Shown here in pieces: positions 45,669 through 54,459 of a stretch of DNA of 64,000 nucleotides. The notes beneath the pieces are model-generated. The model saw nothing but the letters and a program-made list of their open reading frames with translations. It did no database searches and had not been told where the DNA came from. Both the position numbers and the translations under genes were made by a program. This DNA is from Martinezella dioscoreae. GTDB taxonomy: Bacteria; Pseudomonadota; Alphaproteobacteria; Rhizobiales; Rhizobiaceae. The stretch is from contig NZ_BLAJ01000002.1 in assembly GCF_009176305.1 (NCBI RefSeq), forward strand, positions 744,001 to 808,000, in the 5' to 3' direction. The first letter of the stretch is position 1. Every line of letters begins with the position of its first letter.

Positions 45669-45699
45669 TTTCAAACGATTGAAAATAATTTAATCGTTT
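45669..45699. promoter_or_regulatory. AT-rich nested dyads upstream of the 58-residue gene
   Basis: TTTCAAACGATTGAAA (45669-45684) is a dyad (TTTCAA-N4-TTGAAA). Overlapping it, AAACGATT (45673-45680) is inverted as AATCGTTT (45692-45699). This is unusually AT-rich for the window and lies about 75 bases before the small gene. Confidence 0.4.
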
Positions 45700-45773
45700 A
45701 AATAGTTTAATACCTTGATTTACAAAGAAACTCCTCCATGTCATGCCAGTAACGCATGACAATGGAGGTCGTG

Positions 45774-45950
45774 ATGCAAGAGCTTGAAAGCGTAAGAAAT
45801 GAAATTCCTACGTATGTGATTGATCGCCTCGAGAATGAGTGGCGGGTAATGCAGACTCAGCATGTGCAGCTGGAAACCGGGCCCGAGAGTGAAACATCCG
45901 GAAATACCGGGCCTGCAACGAGCGATAGTCTCGGATCCCTCGATAAGTAG
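45774..45950 (+). CDS. Small hypothetical protein, 58 residues
   Basis: The frame starts MQELESVRNEIPTYVIDRLE and continues with a short helical region to about 30, then a Ser/Thr/Gly-rich disordered tail ending LGSLDK. A strong ribosome site (GGAGGT, 45764-45769, 4 bases from the ATG) supports translation and decides against the ATG at 45756. No signal peptide or membrane segment is visible, and I do not recognise a family. It is probably expressed under particular conditions, given the AT-rich dyads upstream. Confidence 0.55.
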   Translation: MQELESVRNEIPTYVIDRLENEWRVMQTQHVQLETGPESETSGNTGPATSDSLGSLDK

Positions 45951-46123
45951 TATTTATGGAGGCAGGAATCGCACCGCACTCGCGGGTCTAGCGGCGCTAT
46001 TGAAAGCATCGCATTTCGCCTTTTTTCATGACATCCAGAAAGCGGATCAGCCCCGGCTTCTTGCCAGGGCTGTCGTTTATCGTAGCGTCGCTGAATCCCA
46101 GTGCGATCGAGATAAGAGCTAGT

Positions 46124-47305
46124 TCAGGCGTCGAGATAACGCTCGGTCAGACGCGCCCACATGGCAGCGCCGACGGTGAGGCTTTCATCGGCGAAATCAT
46201 ATTTGGCGCTGTGGAGGATGGCCGAGGTCACGCCGTTGCCGAGGCGTAGGAAGCTGCCGGGCTTATGCTCCAGGTAATGCGAGAAATCCTCGCTGCCGGG
46301 GATCAGGCCGCAGGTGGTGACCTTGTCGGCGCCGACAAGTTCCTCGGCGACCGTCCGTGCGAATTCCGTTTCCTTCTCCGAGTTGACGACAACCGGATGA
46401 CCGTGGACGTAGTCGATCTCGGCGCTCGCGCCATAGCCGTCTGCGATGGAGGCCGTCAGCTTGCGGATGCGCGACTCAAGCAGCTCGCGCACCTTCGGAT
46501 CGAAGGAACGGACGGTGAGCAGCATCTTCGCACTTTCCGGAATGACGTTCGAAGCCTCGCCGGCGTGGATGGCGCCGACGGTCACGACCGCTGTCTGTGT
46601 CGGATCGACGCTGCGGGCAACGATCGTCTGCAGACTGACGACGAGGTTGCAGGCGACAACGACGGGATCGATGGTCAGATGCGGGCGCGAAGCATGGCCG
46701 CCCTTGCCTGTGATTGTAATCTCGACTGTATCGGCGGCGGCCATCAGCGGGCCGGAGCGCAACAGCCAGGTGCCTTCCGGTGCACCCGGGTGATTGTGCA
46801 GGCCGTAAATGACGTCGAAGGGAAAGCGTTCGAACAGGCCATCCTTGATCATCGCGGGAGCGCCGCTCACCGCACCGGCCTCTTCGGCCGGCTGGAAGAT
46901 TAGGTTCACGGTGCCGTTGAAGCGGCGGGTACGGGCGAGATATTCTGCAGCCCCTAGCAATATGGTGGTATGGCCGTCGTGGCCGCAGGCATGCATCTTG
47001 CCGGGCGTCTTGCTGGCATAGGCGGCGCCGGTCTGCTCGATGATCGGCAGGGCGTCCATATCGGCGCGGATTGCAATGCTCTTCTTGCCGGCTCCAACAG
47101 TCATGCGCGCGACGACGCCATGACCGCCGATATTGCGGGTTACCTCATAGCCCCAGGCTTCCAGCTTCTCGGCGACGAAACGTGCGGTTTCCGCCTCTTC
47201 GAAGGAGAGCTCGGGATTGGCGTGCAGGTGCCGGCGGATGCCGGTCAGTTCGGCCTTCATCGGCTCGAAATCCGAGAGGCGGGCGAAATCGTTGTCGAGG
47301 GTCAT
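46124..47305 (-). CDS. M20-family amidohydrolase (hippurate hydrolase-like)
   Basis: A 393-residue metallo-amidohydrolase of the HipO/IAA-amino-acid hydrolase type. The metal-binding signatures are RADMDALPI, HACGHDGHTTILLGAA and FQPAEE. LHNHPGAPEGTW and the lid region (VEITITGKGGHASRPH) are typical. Enzymes of this group release an amino acid from N-acyl amino acids. I start at MTLDNDFARL. It lies 69 bases after the ABC ATPase gene and ends the operon, suggesting that the imported compound is an N-acylated amino acid or related amide. Confidence 0.87.
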   Translation of the reverse strand: MTLDNDFARLSDFEPMKAELTGIRRHLHANPELSFEEAETARFVAEKLEAWGYEVTRNIGGHGVVARMTVGAGKKSIAIRADMDALPIIEQTGAAYASKTPGKMHACGHDGHTTILLGAAEYLARTRRFNGTVNLIFQPAEEAGAVSGAPAMIKDGLFERFPFDVIYGLHNHPGAPEGTWLLRSGPLMAAADTVEITITGKGGHASRPHLTIDPVVVACNLVVSLQTIVARSVDPTQTAVVTVGAIHAGEASNVIPESAKMLLTVRSFDPKVRELLESRIRKLTASIADGYGASAEIDYVHGHPVVVNSEKETEFARTVAEELVGADKVTTCGLIPGSEDFSHYLEHKPGSFLRLGNGVTSAILHSAKYDFADESLTVGAAMWARLTERYLDA

Positions 47306-47374
47306 GGCTATTCCAATGGTTCGCTGGAGCCGCAATAAAGCGTGCCGGCTGCCGTGGTGGATCAAGCTGTCGCG

Positions 47375-48166
47375 CTAGATGAAGCGCGACAGGAAACTTC
47401 TGGTGCGCGGATGCTGCGGATTGCCGATCACATCCTCTGGCTTGCCCTGTTCGACGATCTTGCCGCCATCCATGAAGACGACGCGGTCGGCCGCTTCGCG
47501 GGCAAAACCGATCTCGTGGGTCACGACGATCATCGTCAGGCCCTGTTTGGCAAGATCACGCATGGTGGCGAGCACTTCGCCGACCAGTTCCGGATCGAGC
47601 GCAGACGTCGGCTCGTCGAAGAGCATCAGTTTCGGCTTGATCGCCAGCGCTCGGGCGATTGCAACGCGCTGCTGCTGGCCGCCGGAAAGCTGGCGCGGAT
47701 AATTGTTGGCCTTGGCCGAAAGCCCGACGCGATCAAGCAATGCCAGCGCATTCTCGGTTGCCTGCTTGCGGCTTTCACCATGGATGCCGATCGGCGCTTC
47801 GATGACATTCTGCAGCGCCGTCATATGCGGATAGAGATTGAACTGCTGGAACACCATGCCGATCTTGCGCCTCTGCAGCGCGATCGCATGGTTTGACAGT
47901 TTGACCAGCCGGCCCTTGTTCAGCCGGTAGCCGATCTGCTCGCCATCGACTTCGATCGAACCGCGATTGATCGATTCCAGATGGTTGATGCACCGTAGGA
48001 AGGTCGATTTTCCGGAGCCGGACGGCCCGAGAATGACGACCACTTCACCCGGTGTCACATCGAGGTCGATGCCTTTCAGGACTTCGAGATGTTCGAAGGA
48101 TTTGTGGACGTTGCGCGCCTGTACCAGGGGGCTGACGTTGACGGCTGAGTTCATCGGAGCGTTCAT
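47375..48166 (-). CDS. Polar amino acid-type ABC transporter, ATPase
   Basis: A 263-residue ATP-binding subunit of the GlnQ/HisP class. It has Walker [11 protein letters not shown], the Q-loop in [15 protein letters not shown], the ABC signature [15 protein letters not shown], Walker [13 protein letters not shown], and the switch His in [10 protein letters not shown]. The class energises import of polar amino acids and opines. Its ATG overlaps the permease stop by four bases. It is the fourth gene of a five-gene operon. Confidence 0.93.
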   Translation of the reverse strand: MNAPMNSAVNVSPLVQARNVHKSFEHLEVLKGIDLDVTPGEVVVILGPSGSGKSTFLRCINHLESINRGSIEVDGEQIGYRLNKGRLVKLSNHAIALQRRKIGMVFQQFNLYPHMTALQNVIEAPIGIHGESRKQATENALALLDRVGLSAKANNYPRQLSGGQQQRVAIARALAIKPKLMLFDEPTSALDPELVGEVLATMRDLAKQGLTMIVVTHEIGFAREAADRVVFMDGGKIVEQGKPEDVIGNPQHPRTRSFLSRFI

Positions 48167-49107
48167 TGGCCCGCCTCCTGTGCCGGCACGAGCGCCAGCG
48201 GGCTCTCCGTTGCCGCCTTCGTCCTGGCGGTGCGGCGATCTGCGCGGCTATAGTATCGCTCGATATAGCTCTGGCCGATATTCAGCACCGAGGTGATCAG
48301 CAGATACCAGATGACGGCGACCAGCAGCATCGGGATGACTTCGAAGGTACGGTTGTAGATCGACTGCACGGAATAGAGCAGATCAGCCATGGCGATAACG
48401 CTGACGAGCGAGGTCGCCTTGATCATGCTGATCAACTGATTGCCGGTTGGCGGCACGATGGAGCGCATGGCTTGCGGGATGATGATGCGGCGCAGAGCCC
48501 GGCTCCGCGTCATGCCGAAGGCTTCAGCGGTCTCGAACTGGCCCCTGTCGACCGAAAGCAGGCCGCCGCGGATGATCTCGGCCATATAGGCGGCTTCGTT
48601 GAGGGCCAAGCCGGCAATCGCAGCCGTCATCGGGCTTATGACGGAATTCGTGTCCCAGCTGACGAAGGTCGGGCCGACGGGAATGCCGATCGACAGCGTC
48701 GGGAAGAGCGTCGACAGATTGTACCAGAAGATCAGCTGCACGAGCAGCGGCGTGCCGCGGAAGAACCAGATGAACAGCGAGGCGAGCGTGCTTGCCAGCC
48801 TATCCTTCGACATGCGGGCAATCGCCAGCAGCAAGCCGAAGACGATGCCGAGCGCCATGGCGACGACGGTCAGCCCGAGCGAGACATAGAGGCCGCTGAT
48901 CACGACAGGGTCGAAGAAATACTGGGCGACGACATGCCAGCCGAAGTTTTCATTGTGGGCGACCGACCAGGCCCAATAAGCCGCGATCGCAAGGGTAACG
49001 ATCCAGGCCGCCACGCGACCCTTCGGAAACGGAGTGTGGGCATTCGCCACGTCCCGTTCCGCCGCATCGCCTGAAGGCGATGCGATGTTTCCGGCGTTCC
49101 TACTCAT
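48163..49107 (-). CDS. Polar amino acid-type ABC transporter, permease
   Basis: A 314-residue membrane subunit of the HisM/GlnP family. A hydrophobic helix near 31-48 precedes the core permease domain. The EAA loop is in [48 protein letters not shown], the contact with the ATPase. [22 protein letters not shown] is a core helix. Only one permease gene is present, so it probably works as a homodimer. It overlaps both the upstream binding-protein gene and the downstream ATPase gene by four bases. Confidence 0.93.
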   Translation of the reverse strand: MSRNAGNIASPSGDAAERDVANAHTPFPKGRVAAWIVTLAIAAYWAWSVAHNENFGWHVVAQYFFDPVVISGLYVSLGLTVVAMALGIVFGLLLAIARMSKDRLASTLASLFIWFFRGTPLLVQLIFWYNLSTLFPTLSIGIPVGPTFVSWDTNSVISPMTAAIAGLALNEAAYMAEIIRGGLLSVDRGQFETAEAFGMTRSRALRRIIIPQAMRSIVPPTGNQLISMIKATSLVSVIAMADLLYSVQSIYNRTFEVIPMLLVAVIWYLLITSVLNIGQSYIERYYSRADRRTARTKAATESPLALVPAQEAGQ

Positions 49108-49994
49108 TTCGGCAACGTCCCGCCAAGATTGATACCGGGTTCCTTGATCATATTGTTCTCAAGGCCCCATTTCTTCATGATGGCGGCATAGGTGCCATTG
49201 TCCATGAGAAGTTTGACGGCGTCCTTCAAAATTGGGCCGAGCGGCGAGTCTTTCGGCACGACGGCGCCCTGATAGAGATCTTCGAAACCGTTCTTCTGAC
49301 CGACGCCGGTCAGTTCCAGCTGGCCGTTCGCCTGCGAGACGAAATAGGTGAGTGGCGCCTGCGAGGAGAAGAAGGCGTCGGAGCGCTTGGAGCGGACGGC
49401 GAGGATCGAGCTCGGCTGATCGGTGAAGGACTGGACCTCGATCGCACCCTTGCCATCCGTCTTGCACTTCTCGGCTTGTACCTGGATCACCTTTTCGGCC
49501 GATCCGCCAGCCATGACTGCGATGCGCTGACCGCAGGCGCTGTCGAGCGAGGTGATACCCTTCGGATTGCCCTTCTGAACGGCGAAGACAACGAATTCCT
49601 GCACCCAGTCGACGAAATCATTGGCTTCCTCGCGGCTCTTGAAATCGCCGATTGGGCCGAAGGCGAACTGATAGCGGCCGGAGTTGATGCCCGCGAGAAT
49701 GGCGGGCAGGCCGCTGACGCTCTCATGCTCGATCTTGACGCCAAGTACCTCGCCGATCGCATCGGTCAGATCGGCACTGGCGCCGGTCAGCTTGGTGCCG
49801 GTGACGATTTCATAGGGAGGGAAAGACCCATTGTTGACGGAAATCATCTTGCCCGATGTACGGATCGCTTCCGGCAGTTTGGCCTGCAGATCCTTGTTGA
49901 CCGAGAGTTTCGGCAGGCTGGCATCCTCGGCAAAGGCAGCGCCCGACATCATCAGGCTTGCCAGGGCGACGTAGGTCATTTTCTTCAGCGACAT
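49104..49994 (-). CDS. ABC transporter periplasmic binding protein, family 3
   Basis: A 296-residue protein with a Sec signal peptide (MSLKKMTYVALASLMMSGAAFAED). The mature part fits the family 3 solute-binding fold: NNGSFPPYEIVTGTKLTGASADLTDAI (with PYE), SGLPAILAGINSGRYQFAFG, and TYAAIMKKWGL at the C-terminus. This family binds polar amino acids and small related molecules. The ATG at 49994 is 6 bases from AGGGGA; one at 50000 is too close. It follows the decarboxylase-like gene by 46 bases. Confidence 0.9.
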   Translation of the reverse strand: MSLKKMTYVALASLMMSGAAFAEDASLPKLSVNKDLQAKLPEAIRTSGKMISVNNGSFPPYEIVTGTKLTGASADLTDAIGEVLGVKIEHESVSGLPAILAGINSGRYQFAFGPIGDFKSREEANDFVDWVQEFVVFAVQKGNPKGITSLDSACGQRIAVMAGGSAEKVIQVQAEKCKTDGKGAIEVQSFTDQPSSILAVRSKRSDAFFSSQAPLTYFVSQANGQLELTGVGQKNGFEDLYQGAVVPKDSPLGPILKDAVKLLMDNGTYAAIMKKWGLENNMIKEPGINLGGTLPK

Positions 49995-50040
49995 GTTCAT
50001 TCCCCTTTTTGCTTTGTGTCTCTGATTTTTCAGTCGGTGG

Positions 50041-51018
50041 TCAGGCAGCGCTCGTCCGGCTGCCGTCGACATCGAACGGAAACAGCTCCTCCGGCGTCAT
50101 CAGCCGCGGCAGGATACCCTGCACATGCAGCTCCCCGGCGAAATCCGCGATCATCTTGCGGTTGGCGGCAAAGCCGCTCGCATCCCACCCTTCGGGCAGC
50201 TCGGTTGCCGATTTCAAGAGTTCGTCGAGCATGAAGGGCGTGGTGTCGGCATATTTGCGCCGCTTGCTGAGCCAGACGCGTTGCGATTCATCGATGAGAG
50301 CGCTCAGTTCGCCGATGACCCACGGATGTTCTGCGACGAACTCCGCCTTGAAACCAATCAGGTGCATACCCGGTACATAGCCCACATCGGCAAAATAGCG
50401 ATGCTCGGCAGAGCGGAAATCCGGCAGCAGCTGGCGGAAGCCGGAGTTGCCGGCGAAATAGCCATCCGGCATGAAGGGCGTGAAGATCGCGTCCATCTTG
50501 CCTTCCTTCAGCAGATCCACCATCGGCCTTTCGCCGGGTGCCGCCTCGATGCGGCCGGGACGGCCGAAGCCGTCGAGGCGATCGGTGATCGGATGGGCTT
50601 CGGTCAGGCGGCCGGCATACCACATGGCATCTTCCACGCCGACACCTTCGCGACGCAGTGCGGCCCGCGTCCAGGTATTGCCGGAGTCACGCCAGCCGGT
50701 GACGCCGATGCGCTTGCCAGCCAGTTGGGCGAAGCTCGTGATCGGGCTGTCCTTGGTGGTGACGACGCAGCGGTGGCGGAAGCCGCGCATGATGAAATTC
50801 GGAATGCCGACAACGCTCTCGTCACCGTCGATGCGCATCTGCGTGTAGCGGCTGAAGGACGTTTCCGCTGCGTCATAGGCCTCACTCTTGCCGACATGCG
50901 AGACCAGCGTGCCGACCCGATCTACCCTAATGTCGAGCTTGGGGGAGGAGACATCACCCAGGACCAGAGGCGTCATGTAGTCCCAATCACGAAGGGCAAG
51001 GCGGAGAGTAAGAGGCAT
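50041..51018 (-). CDS. 4,5-dihydroxyphthalate decarboxylase-like protein
   Basis: A 325-residue cytoplasmic protein with a periplasmic-binding-protein fold but no signal peptide. The pattern fits the dihydroxyphthalate decarboxylase family: LALRDWDYMTPLVLG at the start, SFSRYTQM, GFRHRCVVTTKDSPI, LAGKRIGVTGWRDSGNTWTRAALRREGV, YFADVGYVPGMHLIGF and EHPWVIGELSALID. It is the first gene of the ABC-M20 operon. It may bind or decarboxylate an aromatic or acidic part of the imported compound; this is inference. I start at MPLTLRLALRDW. Confidence 0.7.
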   Translation of the reverse strand: MPLTLRLALRDWDYMTPLVLGDVSSPKLDIRVDRVGTLVSHVGKSEAYDAAETSFSRYTQMRIDGDESVVGIPNFIMRGFRHRCVVTTKDSPITSFAQLAGKRIGVTGWRDSGNTWTRAALRREGVGVEDAMWYAGRLTEAHPITDRLDGFGRPGRIEAAPGERPMVDLLKEGKMDAIFTPFMPDGYFAGNSGFRQLLPDFRSAEHRYFADVGYVPGMHLIGFKAEFVAEHPWVIGELSALIDESQRVWLSKRRKYADTTPFMLDELLKSATELPEGWDASGFAANRKMIADFAGELHVQGILPRLMTPEELFPFDVDGSRTSAA

Positions 51019-51057
51019 GAAATTCACTCGCGGGAAAACTTGTTTTCTCAACGAGTA

Positions 51058-51103
51058 AATGTTCAATATAGGTCGATCAAATGTTATTACGTTATTGAAC
51101 ATT
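51058..51103. promoter_or_regulatory. Inverted repeat between the transport operon and MocR gene
   Basis: AATGTTCAATA (51058-51068) is exactly inverted as TATTGAACATT (51093-51103). Centres are 35 bases apart. It covers the divergent promoter and ends five bases before the MocR start, which fits a MocR-type binding site. Confidence 0.6.
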
Positions 51104-51107
51104 AAAA

Positions 51108-52448
51108 ATGGTGCGAAAAATGAGCGAAGCTCGGGATGCGAATTGGCTTGCCTCGAAATTGAGCGATCGGACCATTCGCGGTATCGCGCTCGAGACGAGT
51201 GCGCTCATTCGAGCCGGCGCCTTGCCGGTTGGTACCAAGCTGCCGCCGATCCGTGACCTTGCCTTTGCTCTTGGGGTGAGCCCGGCGACCCTATCGGAAG
51301 CCTGGAGTGAGCTCAGGCGTCAGAAGATCATCAGCGGACGCGGCAGGAATGGCACATGGGTCAGCGGCGACCGCTTCGTCGCCCAGCCGGCTCGCCTTGC
51401 AAGCGTTGGCGATTATGGCTCCGGCGCTCTCAATCTGACTGCTGCCGTTCCCGATGTGCAACTGCTGCCGAAGCTCGAGGCGGCAATGGCCTATGGTGCC
51501 TCGGCCGAAAATCTCAACAGCTACGAGCGAAGCCGGATCCTGCCGGAGCTTGAACGCGAGGTCAGGAAGACCTGGCCCTATGAGCCGGAGGCGTTCCTGG
51601 CGACCAATGGTGGCTACAATGCCGTCTACACCTTGATCAATGCCTTGGTCATGCCGGGTGCCGCCGTTGCGATCGAGGACCCGACGGGAATGCGGCTTCT
51701 CGATATTCTTGAGGATCGGGGTGCGCGCATCATTCCGGTGAAATGCGACCAGGATGGTCCGTTGCCGGCCTCGCTGGAGGAGGCGCTGAAATATCGTCCC
51801 GTCGCGTTCATCTTTCAGCCGCGCATCCATTCCGTCACGGGCCAGAGCGTGAGCCCTGCACGCATGGCAACGATCGCGGAGATCCTTCGCGACAAGGATA
51901 CGTTGATCGTCGAAGACGATGGTGTCGCCGACATCTCGATCTCGCCTCGCCATTCCATGGGGCATCTCTTTCCCGATCGGGTCATCCATATCCTGTCATT
52001 TTCGAAAACGCATGGGCCGGATCTGCGCCTCGCGGTCTTGTCGAGCTCGCGCGCGATTATCGACCAGATCCAATCCTATCGCAGCTTCAGCTCCGGCTGG
52101 ACCAGCCGTATTCTGCAGGCGGCGGCTGCTTGGCTGCTGCGCGATCCAGCGACGGCATCGTGCCTGAATCATGCCCGCAGGACCTATCGGGAACGCCGCG
52201 CAGGCCTCATCGATGCGCTTCGCGAGCGCGGCGTCGATGCGTGGCATGGAGAAGGACTATGTGCCTGGGTGCCGGTCTCGTCGGAGCCCTTCGCAATGGT
52301 GACGCTTGCCGCCCGGGGCATTGCAGTGCATCCCGGTGCCAAGTTTTCGATCCTGCCCAGCAGCCATTTGCGTGTCGCGACGGCCAAACTCTTGGAACGG
52401 CGCGAATATGTTGCGGATGCCATCGCACTTGCCGCCGTTCACACGTGA
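51108..52448 (+). CDS. MocR-family regulator (GntR HTH fused to aminotransferase fold)
   Basis: A 446-residue fusion. Residues 12-85 are a GntR winged helix (SALIRAGALPVGTKLPPIRDLAFALGVSPATLSEAWSELRRQKIISGRGRNGTWV). Residues 110-440 are a fold-type I aminotransferase domain with EPEAFLATNGGYNAVYTLINAL, VEDDGVADIS and the likely PLP-binding Lys in ILSFSKTHGPDLRLAVL. MocR regulators sense amino-acid-like or pyridoxal-linked compounds. It is divergent from the ABC-M20 operon and is its likely regulator. ATG codons at 51108 and 51120 are both possible. Confidence 0.92.
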   Translation: MVRKMSEARDANWLASKLSDRTIRGIALETSALIRAGALPVGTKLPPIRDLAFALGVSPATLSEAWSELRRQKIISGRGRNGTWVSGDRFVAQPARLASVGDYGSGALNLTAAVPDVQLLPKLEAAMAYGASAENLNSYERSRILPELEREVRKTWPYEPEAFLATNGGYNAVYTLINALVMPGAAVAIEDPTGMRLLDILEDRGARIIPVKCDQDGPLPASLEEALKYRPVAFIFQPRIHSVTGQSVSPARMATIAEILRDKDTLIVEDDGVADISISPRHSMGHLFPDRVIHILSFSKTHGPDLRLAVLSSSRAIIDQIQSYRSFSSGWTSRILQAAAAWLLRDPATASCLNHARRTYRERRAGLIDALRERGVDAWHGEGLCAWVPVSSEPFAMVTLAARGIAVHPGAKFSILPSSHLRVATAKLLERREYVADAIALAAVHT

Positions 52449-52457
52449 AGGGTGGAG

Positions 52458-53528
52458 CTAATGGCTTGAAGTTGCGCCCAGGCTTTTAGGCGTCTCCCTC
52501 CAAGAGGAAGCGTACTTGACGAGGATAGTCGCAAGCCTGGCCGAGATGAGCGAAATGACGGAAATTGCGACGAGATAGATCGCGATGTAGACGGGCTGCG
52601 GCAAGTGGATATTGCGCATCAGATGCCCGTAGATCTCGGTAAAGCCGCGATGGCACATGTAGATCGGGTAGGAGAGATAGCCGAGAAAGATTCCGAGCCG
52701 CTGCAGCCTCTCCGGCAGTTCGAGCATGGTGCCGGCAAGGACGATGAGCGGCGAGATCAGGATGCAGAAGATAAGCGCATATTTCAGCGAATAGGTGGGG
52801 AGAAACAGCAAGATTAAGATCACGGCAATGGGCAGCAGGGCGGCATAGCTGTTCATGGTCCAGCCAATCGCGGTGCTGCTTCGAAGCCGGTAGATGATCA
52901 TCCCGAGCGTGAAGGAAAAGAAGACGCGGGCAAGGCCGCCATCCACAGAGTGCCATTCCCAGCCGAGATCGAGCGATTTGTGGAAAAAAACCGAGACGAT
53001 CAGCATCGCCAGAGATGCGGCGGCAATGAGGATGAGGCTCCGCGTTTTCAGCCTGAACAGCACCAGTGCGAATACCAGATTGGCCAACAGCTCCCAGAAC
53101 AGCGACCAGGCGGGACCATTCAGCGGGTAGAGCGCCAAGATGTATCCGGCCGACCGCGTCAGAAAGCTTGGAGAAGGCAGCATGAAGACGGTGGTCAGGA
53201 TGCTTGCGGCAAGATCGGCCCGCCCAACACCGGATGCCTGCCAGTGCAGCAGCAATTGCACGAGCCCGTAGACGCTGCCGATGAGGAAGAGCGGATAGAG
53301 ACGCGCGTATCGTGCCTTCATGAAGGCCAGCACCGTCATGCCGCCGGCGAGCTTTTCACCATAGGCTCTGGCGATGACGAAGCCGCTGAGCACGAAGAAG
53401 AAATCGACGGCGATGTAGGCCGAAGGCGCATAGGGCCTGTCGAGGTGATAGACGACAACGGCGAAGGCAGCCAGGCCGCGCATCGCATCCAAGGCGGCAT
53501 ATCTGTGTCTCGTTGCATCAGCCGGCAT
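52458..53528 (-). CDS. Acyltransferase 3 family membrane protein (OafA-like)
   Basis: A 356-residue polytopic protein with about ten membrane helices. It begins RYAALDAMRGLAAFAVVVYHLD, with the conserved Arg and His of the acyltransferase 3 family. SAYIAVDFFFVLSGFVIARAYG and MKARYARLYPLFLIGSV are further signatures. The family transfers acetyl or other acyl groups to sugars, often in O-antigen, capsule or Nod factor. I start at MPADATRHR, with GAGG upstream; MRFRS at 53543 is possible. It lies just after a glycosyltransferase gene. Confidence 0.9.
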   Translation of the reverse strand: MPADATRHRYAALDAMRGLAAFAVVVYHLDRPYAPSAYIAVDFFFVLSGFVIARAYGEKLAGGMTVLAFMKARYARLYPLFLIGSVYGLVQLLLHWQASGVGRADLAASILTTVFMLPSPSFLTRSAGYILALYPLNGPAWSLFWELLANLVFALVLFRLKTRSLILIAAASLAMLIVSVFFHKSLDLGWEWHSVDGGLARVFFSFTLGMIIYRLRSSTAIGWTMNSYAALLPIAVILILLFLPTYSLKYALIFCILISPLIVLAGTMLELPERLQRLGIFLGYLSYPIYMCHRGFTEIYGHLMRNIHLPQPVYIAIYLVAISVISLISARLATILVKYASSWRETPKSLGATSSH

Positions 53529-53566
53529 TGATCGGAACCTCATTGGGGGAAAAGGTTACGCCTAAG

Positions 53567-54382
53567 CTATCCGGCGGCGCGCACGCCGAAGAATTCGTTT
53601 CTCAAATTTCGATCAAGGGGGCGCACCCGCGAAAGATTGCCCAGGAACTGGCGGGGGCTTGTCAGCACCGACCGGTTCAGGAAATGGGTCCTGATGAGAT
53701 TGGAGGATTTGCTGTGGGCGCCGGCATGGCCGACCCGATAGATCGCGCCGCGGAAAGGCAGCGAGCCGAGCGGCGCGCCGGCGTCTGCAAGCAGCTTGCC
53801 GATGCGCACATGGCTGCCGAGCATGGATTTGATATAATCGACCTCGGCATCCTCGAAGGTCGCCGGCAGGCGATAGAGATCGGAGCGGATGATCAGTGAT
53901 GTCCCGCAAAAATTGGCGAAATCGTTGTGATGCATAAGCAGCCGGCCGCCTTCGTTCCAGAGATAGCCGCGGTCGATCTTCCAGCCGTTGGCATCGGGAT
54001 TTCTAGCGGCGAAATCGACGATATTGGCGCTGACGAAATCATCGTCGTCGACGATCATGAAGAAGCGGGTATCGCGCGCGGACAGCATGCCGCTCAAGAC
54101 GCGGCGGCCCTTGTCCAGCCGGAACGCATCGTAGACCTTTTCGCGATCGGCACCATCGATGTCGTGGAGCTGGTTCGGCGGGAAGGTCACGCGTTCCGCC
54201 GTAAAATTCGGCGGCAGATCCGGCAGATCTGCGCCTTCATTGGCGACGACTACGCCGCGCCAGTTTTTGTTGGACTGCCCGGCGATCGATGCGATCGTTT
54301 GCGACAGGCGTCGTTTGAGCGCCGGCCAATCATTGGAATTGGCCTGATGGCGAACGGGAATGATGAACGTGACCAGTGTCAT
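53567..54382 (-). CDS. Glycosyltransferase (GT-A fold, family 2-like)
   Basis: A 271-residue protein. TLVTFIIPVRHQANSNDWPALKRRLSQTIASIAGQSNKNW at the start is the nucleotide-sugar-binding half of a GT-A fold, and FMIVDDDDFVS near 108-118 gives the DXD metal-binding motif. HHNDFANFCGTSLIIRSD is near the acceptor site. No membrane helix is visible. Donor and acceptor are unknown. It lies between a flippase gene and an acyltransferase gene on the same strand, so it probably adds a sugar to an exported glycan. Confidence 0.83.
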   Translation of the reverse strand: MTLVTFIIPVRHQANSNDWPALKRRLSQTIASIAGQSNKNWRGVVVANEGADLPDLPPNFTAERVTFPPNQLHDIDGADREKVYDAFRLDKGRRVLSGMLSARDTRFFMIVDDDDFVSANIVDFAARNPDANGWKIDRGYLWNEGGRLLMHHNDFANFCGTSLIIRSDLYRLPATFEDAEVDYIKSMLGSHVRIGKLLADAGAPLGSLPFRGAIYRVGHAGAHSKSSNLIRTHFLNRSVLTSPRQFLGNLSRVRPLDRNLRNEFFGVRAAG

Positions 54383-54459
54383 GAGGCGCCTTTCCGACTT
54401 GGTATTCTATCGCGGGATCGAATGAGCGTTGTTTCCGTCCTTATTCGGGATGGCGGCTA

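Larger units (their letters stand above)
45445..45773. other. Intergenic region with hairpin and AT-rich dyads
   Basis: These 329 bases contain no supported gene. GGCGGGACGAGG (45551-45562) pairs with CCTCGTCCCGCC (45571-45582), a likely terminator without a T tract. The AT-rich part from 45669 has two nested dyads. The ribosome site of the next gene (GGAGGT) is at 45764. Confidence 0.6.
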
